From IMG/VR virus record IMGVR_UViG_3300027734_000267, positions 1 to 26,814 of that record: a stretch of 26,814 nucleotides of DNA; one strand, given 5' to 3'. Made by a program: the position numbers and the translations under genes. The stretch is from a virus. The notes beneath the pieces were generated by a model, which saw only the letters and a program-made list of their open reading frames with translations, made no database searches and was not told the origin of the DNA. Below are positions 8,801 to 15,693 of the stretch, in pieces; positions within the stretch are counted from its first letter, which is position 1, and every line of letters starts with the position of its first letter.

Positions 8801-9106
8801 ATGCTAATTCTACTTGGACTCCTTGTAGATGCTATCCTTCTTTCGGTATTATTTTGCCCGGCACATCTAACGCTGGACTTAAAGGAACACGAAGAAAAGC
8901 ACTGCATAGAATTCAAAATACCAAAGCAAAATTGGATATATAACTACACAGATAATTCATTTGGTATTTGTAGCAAAGCAGTAGGTGGAATAGTAGAGGG
9001 TTGTGCAATTAGTGATGGACAAACATGCACCATATTTTTACCGAAATCATACGAGGGTTTAAATGAACGATCAAAAAATCTTGGAATTGAAATTGACTGT
9101 TGCTGA
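8801..9106 (+). CDS. Small membrane-anchored or secreted protein, unknown function
   Basis: 101 aa. The first 20 residues (MLILLGLLVDAILLSVLFC) form one hydrophobic segment: a signal peptide or anchor. The rest is polar, with several Cys (HCIEF, FGICSKA, EGCAI, GQTCTIFLPK and a terminal DCC) and an HEEKH motif. HExxH-like spacing (H-E-E-K-H) might bind metal, but no third ligand or family is recognised. The Cys content suggests disulfides in the periplasm. The ATG is the first start after an in-frame stop at 8795; the Shine-Dalgarno is poor. Its last 44 nt overlap the next small gene. Confidence 0.6.
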   Translation: MLILLGLLVDAILLSVLFCPAHLTLDLKEHEEKHCIEFKIPKQNWIYNYTDNSFGICSKAVGGIVEGCAISDGQTCTIFLPKSYEGLNERSKNLGIEIDCC

Positions 9107-9215
9107 AGTAAATGGTGTTCTTCAAGCTCTTGGTCAGATGCCGTTTGTACAGGTATCTGCTCTGATTCAGAATATTCAGAAACAAGCTGAACCCCAGGTT
9201 AAAGAGCAAGAATGA
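9063..9215 (+). CDS. 50-aa conserved-type small phage protein
   Basis: Reads MNDQKILELKLTVAEVNGVL, then QALGQMPFVQVSALIQNIQKQ and a charged tail. GAGG about 7 nt upstream supports the ATG. It overlaps the previous gene by 44 nt, and its TGA overlaps the next ATG (ATGA). The predicted two-helix layout (LTVAEVN..L..LGQMPF..V..LI..IQ) is a recurrent small protein in phage structural regions, where its role is unknown. No transmembrane segment. Confidence 0.75.
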   Translation: MNDQKILELKLTVAEVNGVLQALGQMPFVQVSALIQNIQKQAEPQVKEQE

Positions 9216-9445
9216 CACCTGAATTACAAAAGTATTATGAAGACAGGTTTTCCATGATGACCACTGAAGGATGGAAAGACCTTGTTGAAGATATTGACAA
9301 TATGGTATATGCTTTGAACAATATATCTGTTATTGAGAATGAATCTCAGTTGCAGTTTAAAAAAGGTGAGCTTTCAATACTTACTTGGTTAAAGAATCTT
9401 AAACAAATAAGTGAAAGAGCATACGAAGATTTAAGTGAAAAATGA
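9212..9445 (+). CDS. 77-aa helical protein upstream of scaffold, unknown function
   Basis: Acidic, probably all-helical (MTPELQKYYEDRF, TEGWKDLVEDIDNM, FKKGELSILTWLKNLKQI). It starts in an ATGA overlap with the 50-aa gene, and its stop overlaps the next start (ATGA), so it is translationally coupled on both sides. Similar short proteins (EGWK..I.D, F..GEL..L..) sit upstream of scaffold genes in other aquatic podoviruses as far as I recall. A chaperone or assembly role would be a guess from position only. Confidence 0.72.
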   Translation: MTPELQKYYEDRFSMMTTEGWKDLVEDIDNMVYALNNISVIENESQLQFKKGELSILTWLKNLKQISERAYEDLSEK

Positions 9446-9669
9446 AACGTATTTATGAATTCGCCTGTGAAAACGGGCATAAATTAGATCGCTACGTTGA
9501 ATATCAACAGAATAGCGTTCTGTGTGAATGTGGTGCGACAGCTTCGCGCCTAATCTCTGCTCCGTCCTTTAAGTTAGAAGGATGGTCTGGTCATTTTCCC
9601 TCTGCTCATGGCAGATTTGATCGGATTCATCGTGAAAAGTTAAAGTCTGAACAGAAAGCTAACTCTTAA
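9442..9669 (+). CDS. FmdB-type zinc-ribbon protein
   Basis: 75 aa. The first 35 residues carry the FmdB-like layout YEFACENGHK...VLCECGATASRLISAP. The pairs are C-E-N-G-H and C-E-C-G, with His replacing one Cys of the usual C-x2-C, so zinc binding is likely but slightly non-canonical. The rest, with GWSGHFPSAHGRF, is conserved-looking and basic. The start is coupled to the preceding gene by ATGA. Such zinc ribbons are common small phage proteins between tail and scaffold genes. Their role (regulation or assembly) is not established. Confidence 0.75.
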   Translation: MKRIYEFACENGHKLDRYVEYQQNSVLCECGATASRLISAPSFKLEGWSGHFPSAHGRFDRIHREKLKSEQKANS

Positions 9670-9724
9670 CCAATTTTGGCGAGTTAATCTCCTACAACCC
9701 ATAGCGGCAGGAAAGGTATAAAAA

Positions 9725-10477
9725 ATGTTAGTTGATACTGAAATTGATACGTTTGATAGTAAAGAATCAGCAAAGTTGGAAGACACTGTTGGGCAAAATA
9801 CCAATGAACTCCCTGAGAAATACCAGGGCAAGTCTTTAGATGACATTGTTAAAATGCACCAAGAGGCTGAAAAGCTCATTGGAAAGCAAGCTCAAGAAGT
9901 CGGTGAAGTCCGCAAACTTGCTGATGAACTCATTAAACAAAATATCAATAAGAATCAAGAAAACATCCAGCAACAAGAGCCTGAAGTAGATTTTTTTGAA
10001 GATCCGAAAAAAGCAATTCAGAATACTGTTGATCGACACCCTGATGTTTTAGCTGCAAAACAAGCCACGCAAGAGTTTAAAAAGATGCAGATCCAACAAA
10101 AACTCAGCAAAGACCATCCTGATTACGTTGACATTGTTAATAACAGTGACTTTGCTAATTGGGTTAAAGAAAGTCCTGTAAGGCTTGGACTTTATGCTAA
10201 AGCAGACGGTGAGTTTGATTACGACAGTGCTAATGAGTTGCTTTCCACCTATAAAGCATTGCGGTCAATTAAGTCAAAGCAAGCGGAGAATGAAGGCAAA
10301 GAAGTCCGTAAGCAAAGTCTTAAAGCCGCATCTGTTGATACTGGTGGATCTGGAGAATCTTCGCGTAGGGTCTACCGTAGGGCTGACCTGATCCGTTTGA
10401 AAATGACTGATCCTCAACGATACGAAGCTCTCAGCGATGAGATCATGAAAGCGTATCAAGAGGGCAGAGTTAAATAA
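9725..10477 (+). CDS. Scaffold (capsid assembly) protein
   Basis: 250 aa, highly charged, mostly helical, immediately before the capsid gene, as in T7-like phages. An acidic N-terminus with a conserved-type LPEKYQGKSLDDIVKMHQEA is followed by a long coiled-coil-like stretch, FFEDPKKAIQNTVDRHP, and a basic C-terminus YRRADLIRLKMTDPQRYEAL that typically binds the coat protein. The scaffold guides procapsid formation and leaves the head before or during packaging. AGGAAAGG upstream serves as Shine-Dalgarno. Called from composition, motif pattern and position. Confidence 0.88.
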   Translation: MLVDTEIDTFDSKESAKLEDTVGQNTNELPEKYQGKSLDDIVKMHQEAEKLIGKQAQEVGEVRKLADELIKQNINKNQENIQQQEPEVDFFEDPKKAIQNTVDRHPDVLAAKQATQEFKKMQIQQKLSKDHPDYVDIVNNSDFANWVKESPVRLGLYAKADGEFDYDSANELLSTYKALRSIKSKQAENEGKEVRKQSLKAASVDTGGSGESSRRVYRRADLIRLKMTDPQRYEALSDEIMKAYQEGRVK

Positions 10478-10494
10478 TTTAAGGAGAATTAACC

Positions 10495-11466
10495 ATGGCG
10501 TTTCCTACCCCTGCCGTAACCATTACCACCGCAGCAACTTTCATTCCTGAAATTTGGAGTGACGAGATTGTGGCTGCATACAAGAAAAACCTCGTTGCTG
10601 CTAACCTGGTTAAGAAAATGAACTACAAAGGCAAGAAAGGTGACACCGTTCACGTTCCTTCGCCGACCCGTGGTTCTGCAACCGCCAAAGCTGCTTCGAC
10701 CGCTGTTACCCTGATTGCCGCCACGGAATCGGAAGTGCAAGTCCTGATCGACAAGCACTACGAATACAGCCGACTGATCGAAGACATCGTTGAAGTCCAA
10801 GCCCTGTCTTCGCTGCGTTCGTTCTACACGGAAGACGCTGGCTACGCTCTGGCGCGTCAAGTTGATACCGACCTGATCCGCTTGGGTCGCGCTTTCAACG
10901 GCGCTACGATTGGTACGAACGATTACGCTACGTCAGCCGCTTCGACCAAAGCTTACATTGGTTCGGATGGCACGACCGCGTACAACAGCTCGAGCTCGAA
11001 CGCCGCTGCTCTGACGGATGCTGCTATTCGTCGCACGATCCAGCGTCTGGATGATAACGACACCCCGATGGACGGTCGTTTCTTTATCATTCCGCCGTCG
11101 AGCCGCAACACGCTGATGGGCCTGGCTCGTTACACTGAGCAAGCGTTCGTTGGTGAGGCTGGTTCCAACAACACCATCCGTAATGGTGAAATTGGCAACC
11201 TGTACGGTATGCCCGTATTCGTTACCTCCAACGCCGACACTGGCGCGGGTAACAGCGGTGCGGATCGTATCTGCCTGATGGGTCATCGTGACTCGATGGT
11301 TCTGGTTGAGCAAGTTGGTATCCGTTCGCAAACACAATACAAGCAGGAATATCTGGCTACGCTGTACACCGCCGATACCCTGTACGGTGTTAAGGCGATG
11401 CGTACGGCTGCAAGCGTTGGTGCTGCTACTTCTAGCTCCGCTGTTGCTCTGGCTGTTCCGGCCTAA
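10495..11466 (+). CDS. Major capsid protein
   Basis: 323 aa, HK97-fold type by expected length and position. It has the best ribosome site in the window: AAGGAG 8 nt before the ATG. The N-terminus (FIPEIWSDEIVAAYKKNLVAANLVKK), then GDTVHVPSP, LIDKHYEYSRLIEDI and DTDLIRLG are typical of podovirus coat proteins. The C-terminal part contains GEIGNLYGMPVFVTSN. Codons end mostly in C or G (CTG, CGT, GAC, ACC, GCT) and GC is clearly above the neighbours, consistent with selection for very high expression. A terminator follows within a few bases of the stop. Confidence 0.95.
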   Translation: MAFPTPAVTITTAATFIPEIWSDEIVAAYKKNLVAANLVKKMNYKGKKGDTVHVPSPTRGSATAKAASTAVTLIAATESEVQVLIDKHYEYSRLIEDIVEVQALSSLRSFYTEDAGYALARQVDTDLIRLGRAFNGATIGTNDYATSAASTKAYIGSDGTTAYNSSSSNAAALTDAAIRRTIQRLDDNDTPMDGRFFIIPPSSRNTLMGLARYTEQAFVGEAGSNNTIRNGEIGNLYGMPVFVTSNADTGAGNSGADRICLMGHRDSMVLVEQVGIRSQTQYKQEYLATLYTADTLYGVKAMRTAASVGAATSSSAVALAVPA

Positions 11467-11471
11467 TAAAT

Positions 11472-11500
11472 TCCCCCCTCAGAAACGGGGGGGGATTTCT
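11472..11500 (+). terminator. Intrinsic terminator after the capsid gene
   Basis: TCCCCCC (11472-11478) pairs with GGGGGGA (11489-11495) around a loop of about 10 nt, followed by TTTCTT. It begins only a few bases after the capsid stop. The tract of eight G allows slipped pairings. The U-tract is imperfect, so partial read-through to the next gene is likely. Confidence 0.75.
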
Positions 11501-11521
11501 TAATTGTTTTAGGAGAATAAA

Positions 11522-11848
11522 ATGGCCGCTGCTACCTCTGTTGTTGCTCGTCAAGGTAATGAGCAGTTCCGTGGTATTTATAGTGATACTTGGGAGGTTT
11601 CCTGCACGTTAGATGCAAGTAACCTTGCTGATGGTGCTGGCGAAACCAATACCATTGCTGTTCCAGGCGTTGTTCTTGGTGATCATGTTATTAGCTTTTC
11701 GTCATCTGTTGATCTGGCTGGTATTACGGTTACGCCTTATGTCAGTGCTGCCGGTGTTGTTTCTTTACGGTATCAGAATGAATCTGGCGGTGCTGTAGAC
11801 TTAGCTTCCGCTACTATCCGCGTTGTTGTAGGCAGGATGGTTGATTAA
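11522..11848 (+). CDS. Capsid decoration-like / small head structural protein
   Basis: 108 aa with a strong Shine-Dalgarno (TTTTAGGAGAATAAAATG). Between capsid gene and tail genes, with its own terminator on either side, it is probably made in large amounts. The sequence is a beta-rich domain: NTIAVPGVVLGDHVISFSSS, then VDLAGITVTPYVSAAGVV and ending ATIRVVVGRMV. This pattern recurs in the C-terminal domain of the spike at 7323 (ALGDLAVASYSLSVAGLV ... NIRVMVTRG). The decoration or head-fibre role is inferred from position and expression signals; the fold is inferred. Confidence 0.72.
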   Translation: MAAATSVVARQGNEQFRGIYSDTWEVSCTLDASNLADGAGETNTIAVPGVVLGDHVISFSSSVDLAGITVTPYVSAAGVVSLRYQNESGGAVDLASATIRVVVGRMVD

Positions 11849-11850
11849 AG

Positions 11851-11876
11851 ACGGGGGCTTCGGCCCCTGTTTTTTT
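11851..11876 (+). terminator. Strong intrinsic terminator with UUCG tetraloop
   Basis: ACGGGGGC (11851-11858) pairs with GCCCCTGT (11863-11870), with one G-U pair, around TTCG, an extra-stable tetraloop. A seven-T run (11870-11876) follows. A textbook rho-independent terminator immediately after the decoration-like gene. Confidence 0.93.
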
Positions 11877-11887
11877 GAAAGTAAATT

Positions 11888-12076
11888 ATGGCTGTATTTA
11901 AGTGTTTGCAAAGTGGCAATACTGTTGAATTTGTTTTACCTCATGATATTGAATCAATGAAAGGACACGCTGGTTATGTCCGTATTGATCAAGAACAACA
12001 AGATCCGCAAGAAAGGGTAAATATCCCTTTTTTAGCTCCTAAAGTTAAAGTTGGCCGTCCGAGAAAAATAGGTTAA
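11888..12076 (+). CDS. 62-aa protein, unknown function
   Basis: Starts MAVFKCLQSGNTVEFVLPHD. It has one central acidic stretch and a basic tail ending KVKVGRPRKIG, in which GRP flanked by basic residues resembles an AT-hook core. Small proteins starting with this pattern follow capsid genes in other podoviruses. DNA binding is only a suggestion from the tail. The gene is 11 nt beyond a strong terminator, so it depends on read-through or a promoter I could not identify. Confidence 0.65.
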   Translation: MAVFKCLQSGNTVEFVLPHDIESMKGHAGYVRIDQEQQDPQERVNIPFLAPKVKVGRPRKIG

Positions 12077-12078
12077 TC

Positions 12079-12516
12079 ATGGAAAATGGATTGTTTGGCG
12101 CTAAGTGTCCTATTGCTACTCAGGACGTAGGAATTAACCTTAAAAATAGGAATCATGCTTTTAAAGAGTATGGTTACGGCCCCGCCAATCCAAATGAACC
12201 TAATGATGCGTTTTGGCTTAAAAAAGCCAAAATGTATAACACTCCCACGGATCAAGTTAAGACTATGCGATGTGGGAACTGTGCTGCTTTTATTCAAACT
12301 CCTGAGATGCTTGAATGTATTAAAAATGGCATGGAAGGCGAAGAAAAAAGCCCTATGGAATATGAAGAACAGGTCATTGAAACCGCCAAATTAGGTTACT
12401 GTGAACTGTTCCATTTTAAGTGTGCTGCCGACCGCACTTGCAATGCTTGGTTGGTCGGTGGCCCTATAACGAAAGGCAAATATGAAAGCAACGAAAGGTC
12501 AGAAGAAAGTAGCTAA
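12079..12516 (+). CDS. Cys-rich protein, possible metal or Fe-S binder
   Basis: 145 aa with seven Cys: C10, C65, C68, C80, C108, C115 and C121. The core TMRCGNCAAF, then GYCELFHFKCAADRTCNAW, resembles the CxxC ... GxC ... CxxW spacing of HiPIP-like clusters and zinc modules. N-terminal GYGPANPNEPNDAFW is a conserved-type phage segment. It starts 2 nt after the preceding stop, and its 3' end overlaps the next small basic gene by 35 nt. The cofactor is inferred from spacing only; which metal cannot be told. Confidence 0.7.
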   Translation: MENGLFGAKCPIATQDVGINLKNRNHAFKEYGYGPANPNEPNDAFWLKKAKMYNTPTDQVKTMRCGNCAAFIQTPEMLECIKNGMEGEEKSPMEYEEQVIETAKLGYCELFHFKCAADRTCNAWLVGGPITKGKYESNERSEESS

Positions 12517-12640
12517 AGTCATGCGAGAGTATAAGGCTGGAAGTCTACATTCTGGAAAGAAAGGCCCGATTGTTAAATCTAAGAAACAAGCCGTGGCTAT
12601 TGCTCTTTCTGAAGCTGGAATGACAAGGAAAAAGAAATGA
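12482..12640 (+). CDS. 52-aa Lys-rich protein, DUF6496-like
   Basis: Reads MKATKGQKKVAKVMREYKAG, then LHSGKKGPIVKSKKQAVAIA and LSEAGMTRKKK. This is the pattern I know as DUF6496: a K-rich 'MxEYKxGxLHSGKKGPxVKxxKQAxAIALSEA' peptide. Function unknown. Very basic, so nucleic-acid or membrane contact is plausible. It overlaps the upstream gene by 35 nt in another frame and the downstream start by ATGA. Confidence 0.82.
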   Translation: MKATKGQKKVAKVMREYKAGSLHSGKKGPIVKSKKQAVAIALSEAGMTRKKK

Positions 12641-12786
12641 AGGGTCTTTACGCAAATATCCATGCTAAACAAGCAAGGATCAAAGCCGGTAGTGGGGAAA
12701 AAATGCGTAAGCCTGGAACTAAAGGTGCTCCTACAGCAGCGTCTTTTAAGGCCGCTAAAAAGACCGCTAAACGAGGCCGTAAATGA
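12637..12786 (+). CDS. 49-aa basic protein, unknown function
   Basis: Begins MKGLYANIHAKQARIKAGSG, followed by EKMRKPGTKGAPTAASFKAA and a Lys/Arg tail. The 'GLYANIHAK..RI..GSGEKMRKPGxKGAPT' pattern is common in phages beside DUF6496 genes. It starts in an ATGA overlap and ends in ATGA with the next gene. Strong positive charge; role unknown. Confidence 0.8.
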   Translation: MKGLYANIHAKQARIKAGSGEKMRKPGTKGAPTAASFKAAKKTAKRGRK

Positions 12787-13055
12787 TTAAACGCGGGAAA
12801 GAACAGTTTTCTGGATTTAATAAACCTAAAAAAACCCCAGGACATCCGACTAAAAGCCATGCTGTTTTAGCAAAGTCTGGTGATACTGTTAAATTGATTC
12901 GTTTTGGTCAACAAGGTGTATCCGGCTCTCCTGCTAAACCTGGGGAATCGGAAGCAGATAAAGCTAGACGTAAATCATTCAAAGCACGACACGCACAAAA
13001 CATCGCAAAAGGTAAATTATCAGCGGCTTTTTGGGCGGATAAGGTTAAGTGGTGA
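12783..13055 (+). CDS. 90-aa basic protein, third member of the basic trio
   Basis: Features KKTPGHPTKSHAVLAKSGDT, KLIRFGQQGVSGSPAKPGES and ARRKSFKARHAQNIAKGKLS, ending AAFWADKVKW. This is a recurring phage protein of unknown function, always basic, with an invariant-looking RFGQQG and a WADKVKW end. It is translationally coupled to the 49-aa gene by ATGA. Such proteins might be packaged or bind DNA, but no evidence is visible. Confidence 0.8.
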   Translation: MIKRGKEQFSGFNKPKKTPGHPTKSHAVLAKSGDTVKLIRFGQQGVSGSPAKPGESEADKARRKSFKARHAQNIAKGKLSAAFWADKVKW

Positions 13056-13070
13056 TTTGCTTTTGATTTA

Positions 13071-13079
13071 TGGTATTCT
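13071..13079 (+). promoter_or_regulatory. Possible extended -10 promoter
   Basis: TGGTATTCT matches the TGnTATnnT form of an extended -10 element. It lies in the 85-nt gap before the tail genes. No good -35 is present, so this is weak evidence. A small CCCG/CGGG palindrome follows near 13100-13115. Confidence 0.25.
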
Positions 13080-13140
13080 CTGCAAAACCTCTAGGTGACA
13101 ACCCGCGTCGGGCCTCCTTACTGATATTTAAGGGATTCTG

Positions 13141-13476
13141 ATGCGGGAACTTTCTGTAGGCGCAACCCCGACTGCTGGTTCAACCTCGACACTTTATACA
13201 GTGCCGACAGGTTATCGTGCGCTATGGAACCTCACTTATATCCACAACACAGGTGGAAATACAAAGCATTTTACTTTAAGTTGGTATGACTCGAGCGCCG
13301 CTATTGCTTATGATATTTTAAGTCAATACAGTTTTAGCTCTAAAGAGTATCTTACATTAGGAGGTGGAGATTATGTTGTTTTGGAGGAAGGCGATCAAGT
13401 TAGAGTAACTCCAGACGCAGGGAGTTCTTTTGCTATTGCAATGACATTTGTTCTTAAAGGCAATCAAAGAGAATGA
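13141..13476 (+). CDS. Small beta-rich structural protein
   Basis: 111 aa. Thr/Ser/Gly-rich with a beta-sandwich-like pattern: STSTLYTVPTGYRALWNLTY, then LGGGDYVVLEEGDQVRVTPD. The sequence 'YTVPxGYRALxxxxYxxN' is common in small virion proteins near head-tail joining genes. Preceded by TAAGGGA as Shine-Dalgarno. The stop overlaps the next start (ATGA), coupling it to the tail tube gene. Head-tail completion or decoration are the likely roles; nothing specific can be shown. Confidence 0.68.
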   Translation: MRELSVGATPTAGSTSTLYTVPTGYRALWNLTYIHNTGGNTKHFTLSWYDSSAAIAYDILSQYSFSSKEYLTLGGGDYVVLEEGDQVRVTPDAGSSFAIAMTFVLKGNQRE

Positions 13477-14126
13477 GCAAAACATACTTACAAGCGGTTA
13501 ATGATGTTCTGGGCAGGCTCCGTGAAGTCCAGGTATCTACCGTTACGCAAACATCTTACTCTACTCTTATTGGTCGATTTGTAAATGATGCAAAACGACA
13601 AGTAGAAGATGCGTTTAACTGGAACGCATTATTCACTAACGTAACAGTAACTACCTCTGCTGGAGTTAGTTCATATTCTGTTACTGGTAGCGGATCTAAA
13701 TTCCGCGTTTCTGATGTATTGAATGTTACCTCGCAAATACCTATGCAAAACATTTCATTTTCTGAGATGAACAGGTATTTGAGTTTTGGAACTCCTGCTC
13801 AGAATATTCCTACTTATTTTGCTTTCAACGGAGTGGACGGAAGTTACGATACGAAAGTAAACGTATTCCCTGTTCCTGATACTGCTTACTCTCTCAAATT
13901 CTCTCTGATTATTCCTCAAGCGGAATTGTCTTCAGATTCTACTGTTATTAAAGTATCAGAGGATCTTGTAATTCAAAACGCCTACGCTAGGGCTTTAGTT
14001 GAACGCGGTGAAGATGGCGGTCTTAACAGTTCTGAGGCATATCAACTTTATCGTCAAATGCTTTCGGATTACATTGCTTTAGAAGCTACTCGCTATCCTG
14101 AATCTCAAGAGTTTATTGCTATCTAA
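13473..14126 (+). CDS. Tail tubular protein A-like (T7 gp11 type)
   Basis: 217 aa, the right size for T7 gp11 (about 200 aa). The N-terminus MSKTYLQAVNDVLGRLREVQ and the following FVNDAKRQVEDAFNWNAL are characteristic of this adaptor family. The protein forms the ring between portal and nozzle. It starts by ATGA overlap with the preceding gene and ends by TAATG overlap with the nozzle gene, so both tail proteins are probably made in a fixed ratio. Confidence 0.88.
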   Translation: MSKTYLQAVNDVLGRLREVQVSTVTQTSYSTLIGRFVNDAKRQVEDAFNWNALFTNVTVTTSAGVSSYSVTGSGSKFRVSDVLNVTSQIPMQNISFSEMNRYLSFGTPAQNIPTYFAFNGVDGSYDTKVNVFPVPDTAYSLKFSLIIPQAELSSDSTVIKVSEDLVIQNAYARALVERGEDGGLNSSEAYQLYRQMLSDYIALEATRYPESQEFIAI

Positions 14127-15685
14127 TGGCGCAACAACTTCAAATATTTGCTATCGCAGCCCCAGGGTTTTTTGGACTAAATACCCAAGACTCTCCTTTA
14201 GATTTAGCTGCTGGTTTTGCTTTAAATGCGACGAATTGTATTATTGACCAATATGGACGCATTGGATCGCGCAAAGGTTATACAAAGGTAAATTCAAGTT
14301 CTGGCGCTGTTGGATCAAACGACATTCAGGCTTTACACGAGCTTGTAGAATCAGATGGTACAGCAACGATTGTATTTGCTGCGAATAACAAGTTATTTAA
14401 ACTTAATTCCAGCAATGTAGTTGTTGAGCTTACCTACGGCGGTGGTGGTTCTACTCCTACGATTTCTGCTAATAACTGGAGTATTGCGACCTTAAACAAT
14501 ATCGCATACTTCTTTCAAACTGGACATGACCCGTTAATTTACGATCCTGCTGTAAGTAATACAACGTATCGCAGGGTATCTGAAAAGACTGGATACTCTG
14601 GTACTGTTCCTAGTGCGAATATCGTTTTAAGTGCTTACGGTAGATTATGGGTAGCTAACACCTCAACCAATAAAGTCACTCTTTCGTTCTCAGATCTTCT
14701 TGCCGGACATATCTGGAATACCGGAACTGCTGGAAGTCTTGATGTATCCAGGGTTTGGGGTGAAGGTGTTGATGAAATCCAAGCTCTTGCTTCTCACAAT
14801 GGATATTTGTTTATCTTTGGCAAGAATCAAATTCTTGTTTATAAAAACGCAACCACTCCTGCGGACTTGATAATTGATGATGCAATTATTGGAACTGGTT
14901 GTATTGCCAGGGACAGTGTTAAAGCTATTGGTACAGATGTTTTGTTTCTTTCCAATACTGGCGTTCGTTCGTTAATGAGGACGATCCAAGAAAAATCACT
15001 TCCTTTCCGTGATCTTTCAAAGAATGTACGAAACGACTTAATGGATATTGTTGCAGGAGAAGATTTAACAAAAGTTAAGTCTGTATTCTCTGAAAGAAAC
15101 GCTTTTTATCTGATTACTTTACCATCTGTAAAACAGGTTTACTGTTTTGATACTAGGGGACAATTACAAGATGGTTCATTACGAGTAACAGTTTGGAATT
15201 CTATAGATCCAAAAGCTCTTTATTCCAGAGCTAACGGAGATTTGTTGTTTGGTAAAACTGGTTATGTAATGAAGTACACCGGTTATCAAGATGATGGTTC
15301 TTCCTACAGGATGCAGTATTACACCAACTACGCAGACTTAGGAAACGTATCTCAGACTTCTGTACTTAAAAGAATCTCTATTGTTGTTATTGGCGGAACA
15401 AATCAATACGTCACTTTTAAATGGGCGTTTGATTTAACTGATAATTATTTATCAGATAATGCCTTAATTCCAATACAAGGCATTTCTGAATATGGTGTTG
15501 CTGAATATGGTGCCAATGGCTCTCCGGTTGCTTATTACAGTGATGGACAACTTATACAGACTTTAACTGTATCTGGTACTGGAACCGGAAAACTGGTTCA
15601 AACAGGATATGAAGCAAATATCAATGGCGCTGCGTTAAGTATTCAGAAAATTGAGATACAGGCCAAGAACGGAAAACTTAGCTAG
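14126..15685 (+). CDS. Tail tubular protein B-like nozzle (T7 gp12 / P22 gp10 type)
   Basis: 519 aa. N-terminal FFGLNTQDSPLDLAAGFALN and CIIDQYGRIGSRKGY are the hallmark of podovirus nozzle/stabilisation proteins. Repeated blade-like segments (LYVFGKN-type LFIFGKNQILVYKNATTP, then VLFLSNTGVRSLMR) fit a beta-propeller. It is shorter than T7 gp12 (about 790 aa) and nearer P22 gp10 (about 470 aa). It closes the tail tube and contacts fibres. Start overlaps the preceding stop (TAATG). Confidence 0.85.
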   Translation: MAQQLQIFAIAAPGFFGLNTQDSPLDLAAGFALNATNCIIDQYGRIGSRKGYTKVNSSSGAVGSNDIQALHELVESDGTATIVFAANNKLFKLNSSNVVVELTYGGGGSTPTISANNWSIATLNNIAYFFQTGHDPLIYDPAVSNTTYRRVSEKTGYSGTVPSANIVLSAYGRLWVANTSTNKVTLSFSDLLAGHIWNTGTAGSLDVSRVWGEGVDEIQALASHNGYLFIFGKNQILVYKNATTPADLIIDDAIIGTGCIARDSVKAIGTDVLFLSNTGVRSLMRTIQEKSLPFRDLSKNVRNDLMDIVAGEDLTKVKSVFSERNAFYLITLPSVKQVYCFDTRGQLQDGSLRVTVWNSIDPKALYSRANGDLLFGKTGYVMKYTGYQDDGSSYRMQYYTNYADLGNVSQTSVLKRISIVVIGGTNQYVTFKWAFDLTDNYLSDNALIPIQGISEYGVAEYGANGSPVAYYSDGQLIQTLTVSGTGTGKLVQTGYEANINGAALSIQKIEIQAKNGKLS

Positions 15686-15693
15686 GGATAAAT

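Noticed and set aside
8793-8942. Alternative 49-codon frame starting MIYANSTW over the membrane-protein start
   Set aside because: Lies in another frame of the better-supported 8801 ORF with no ribosome site.
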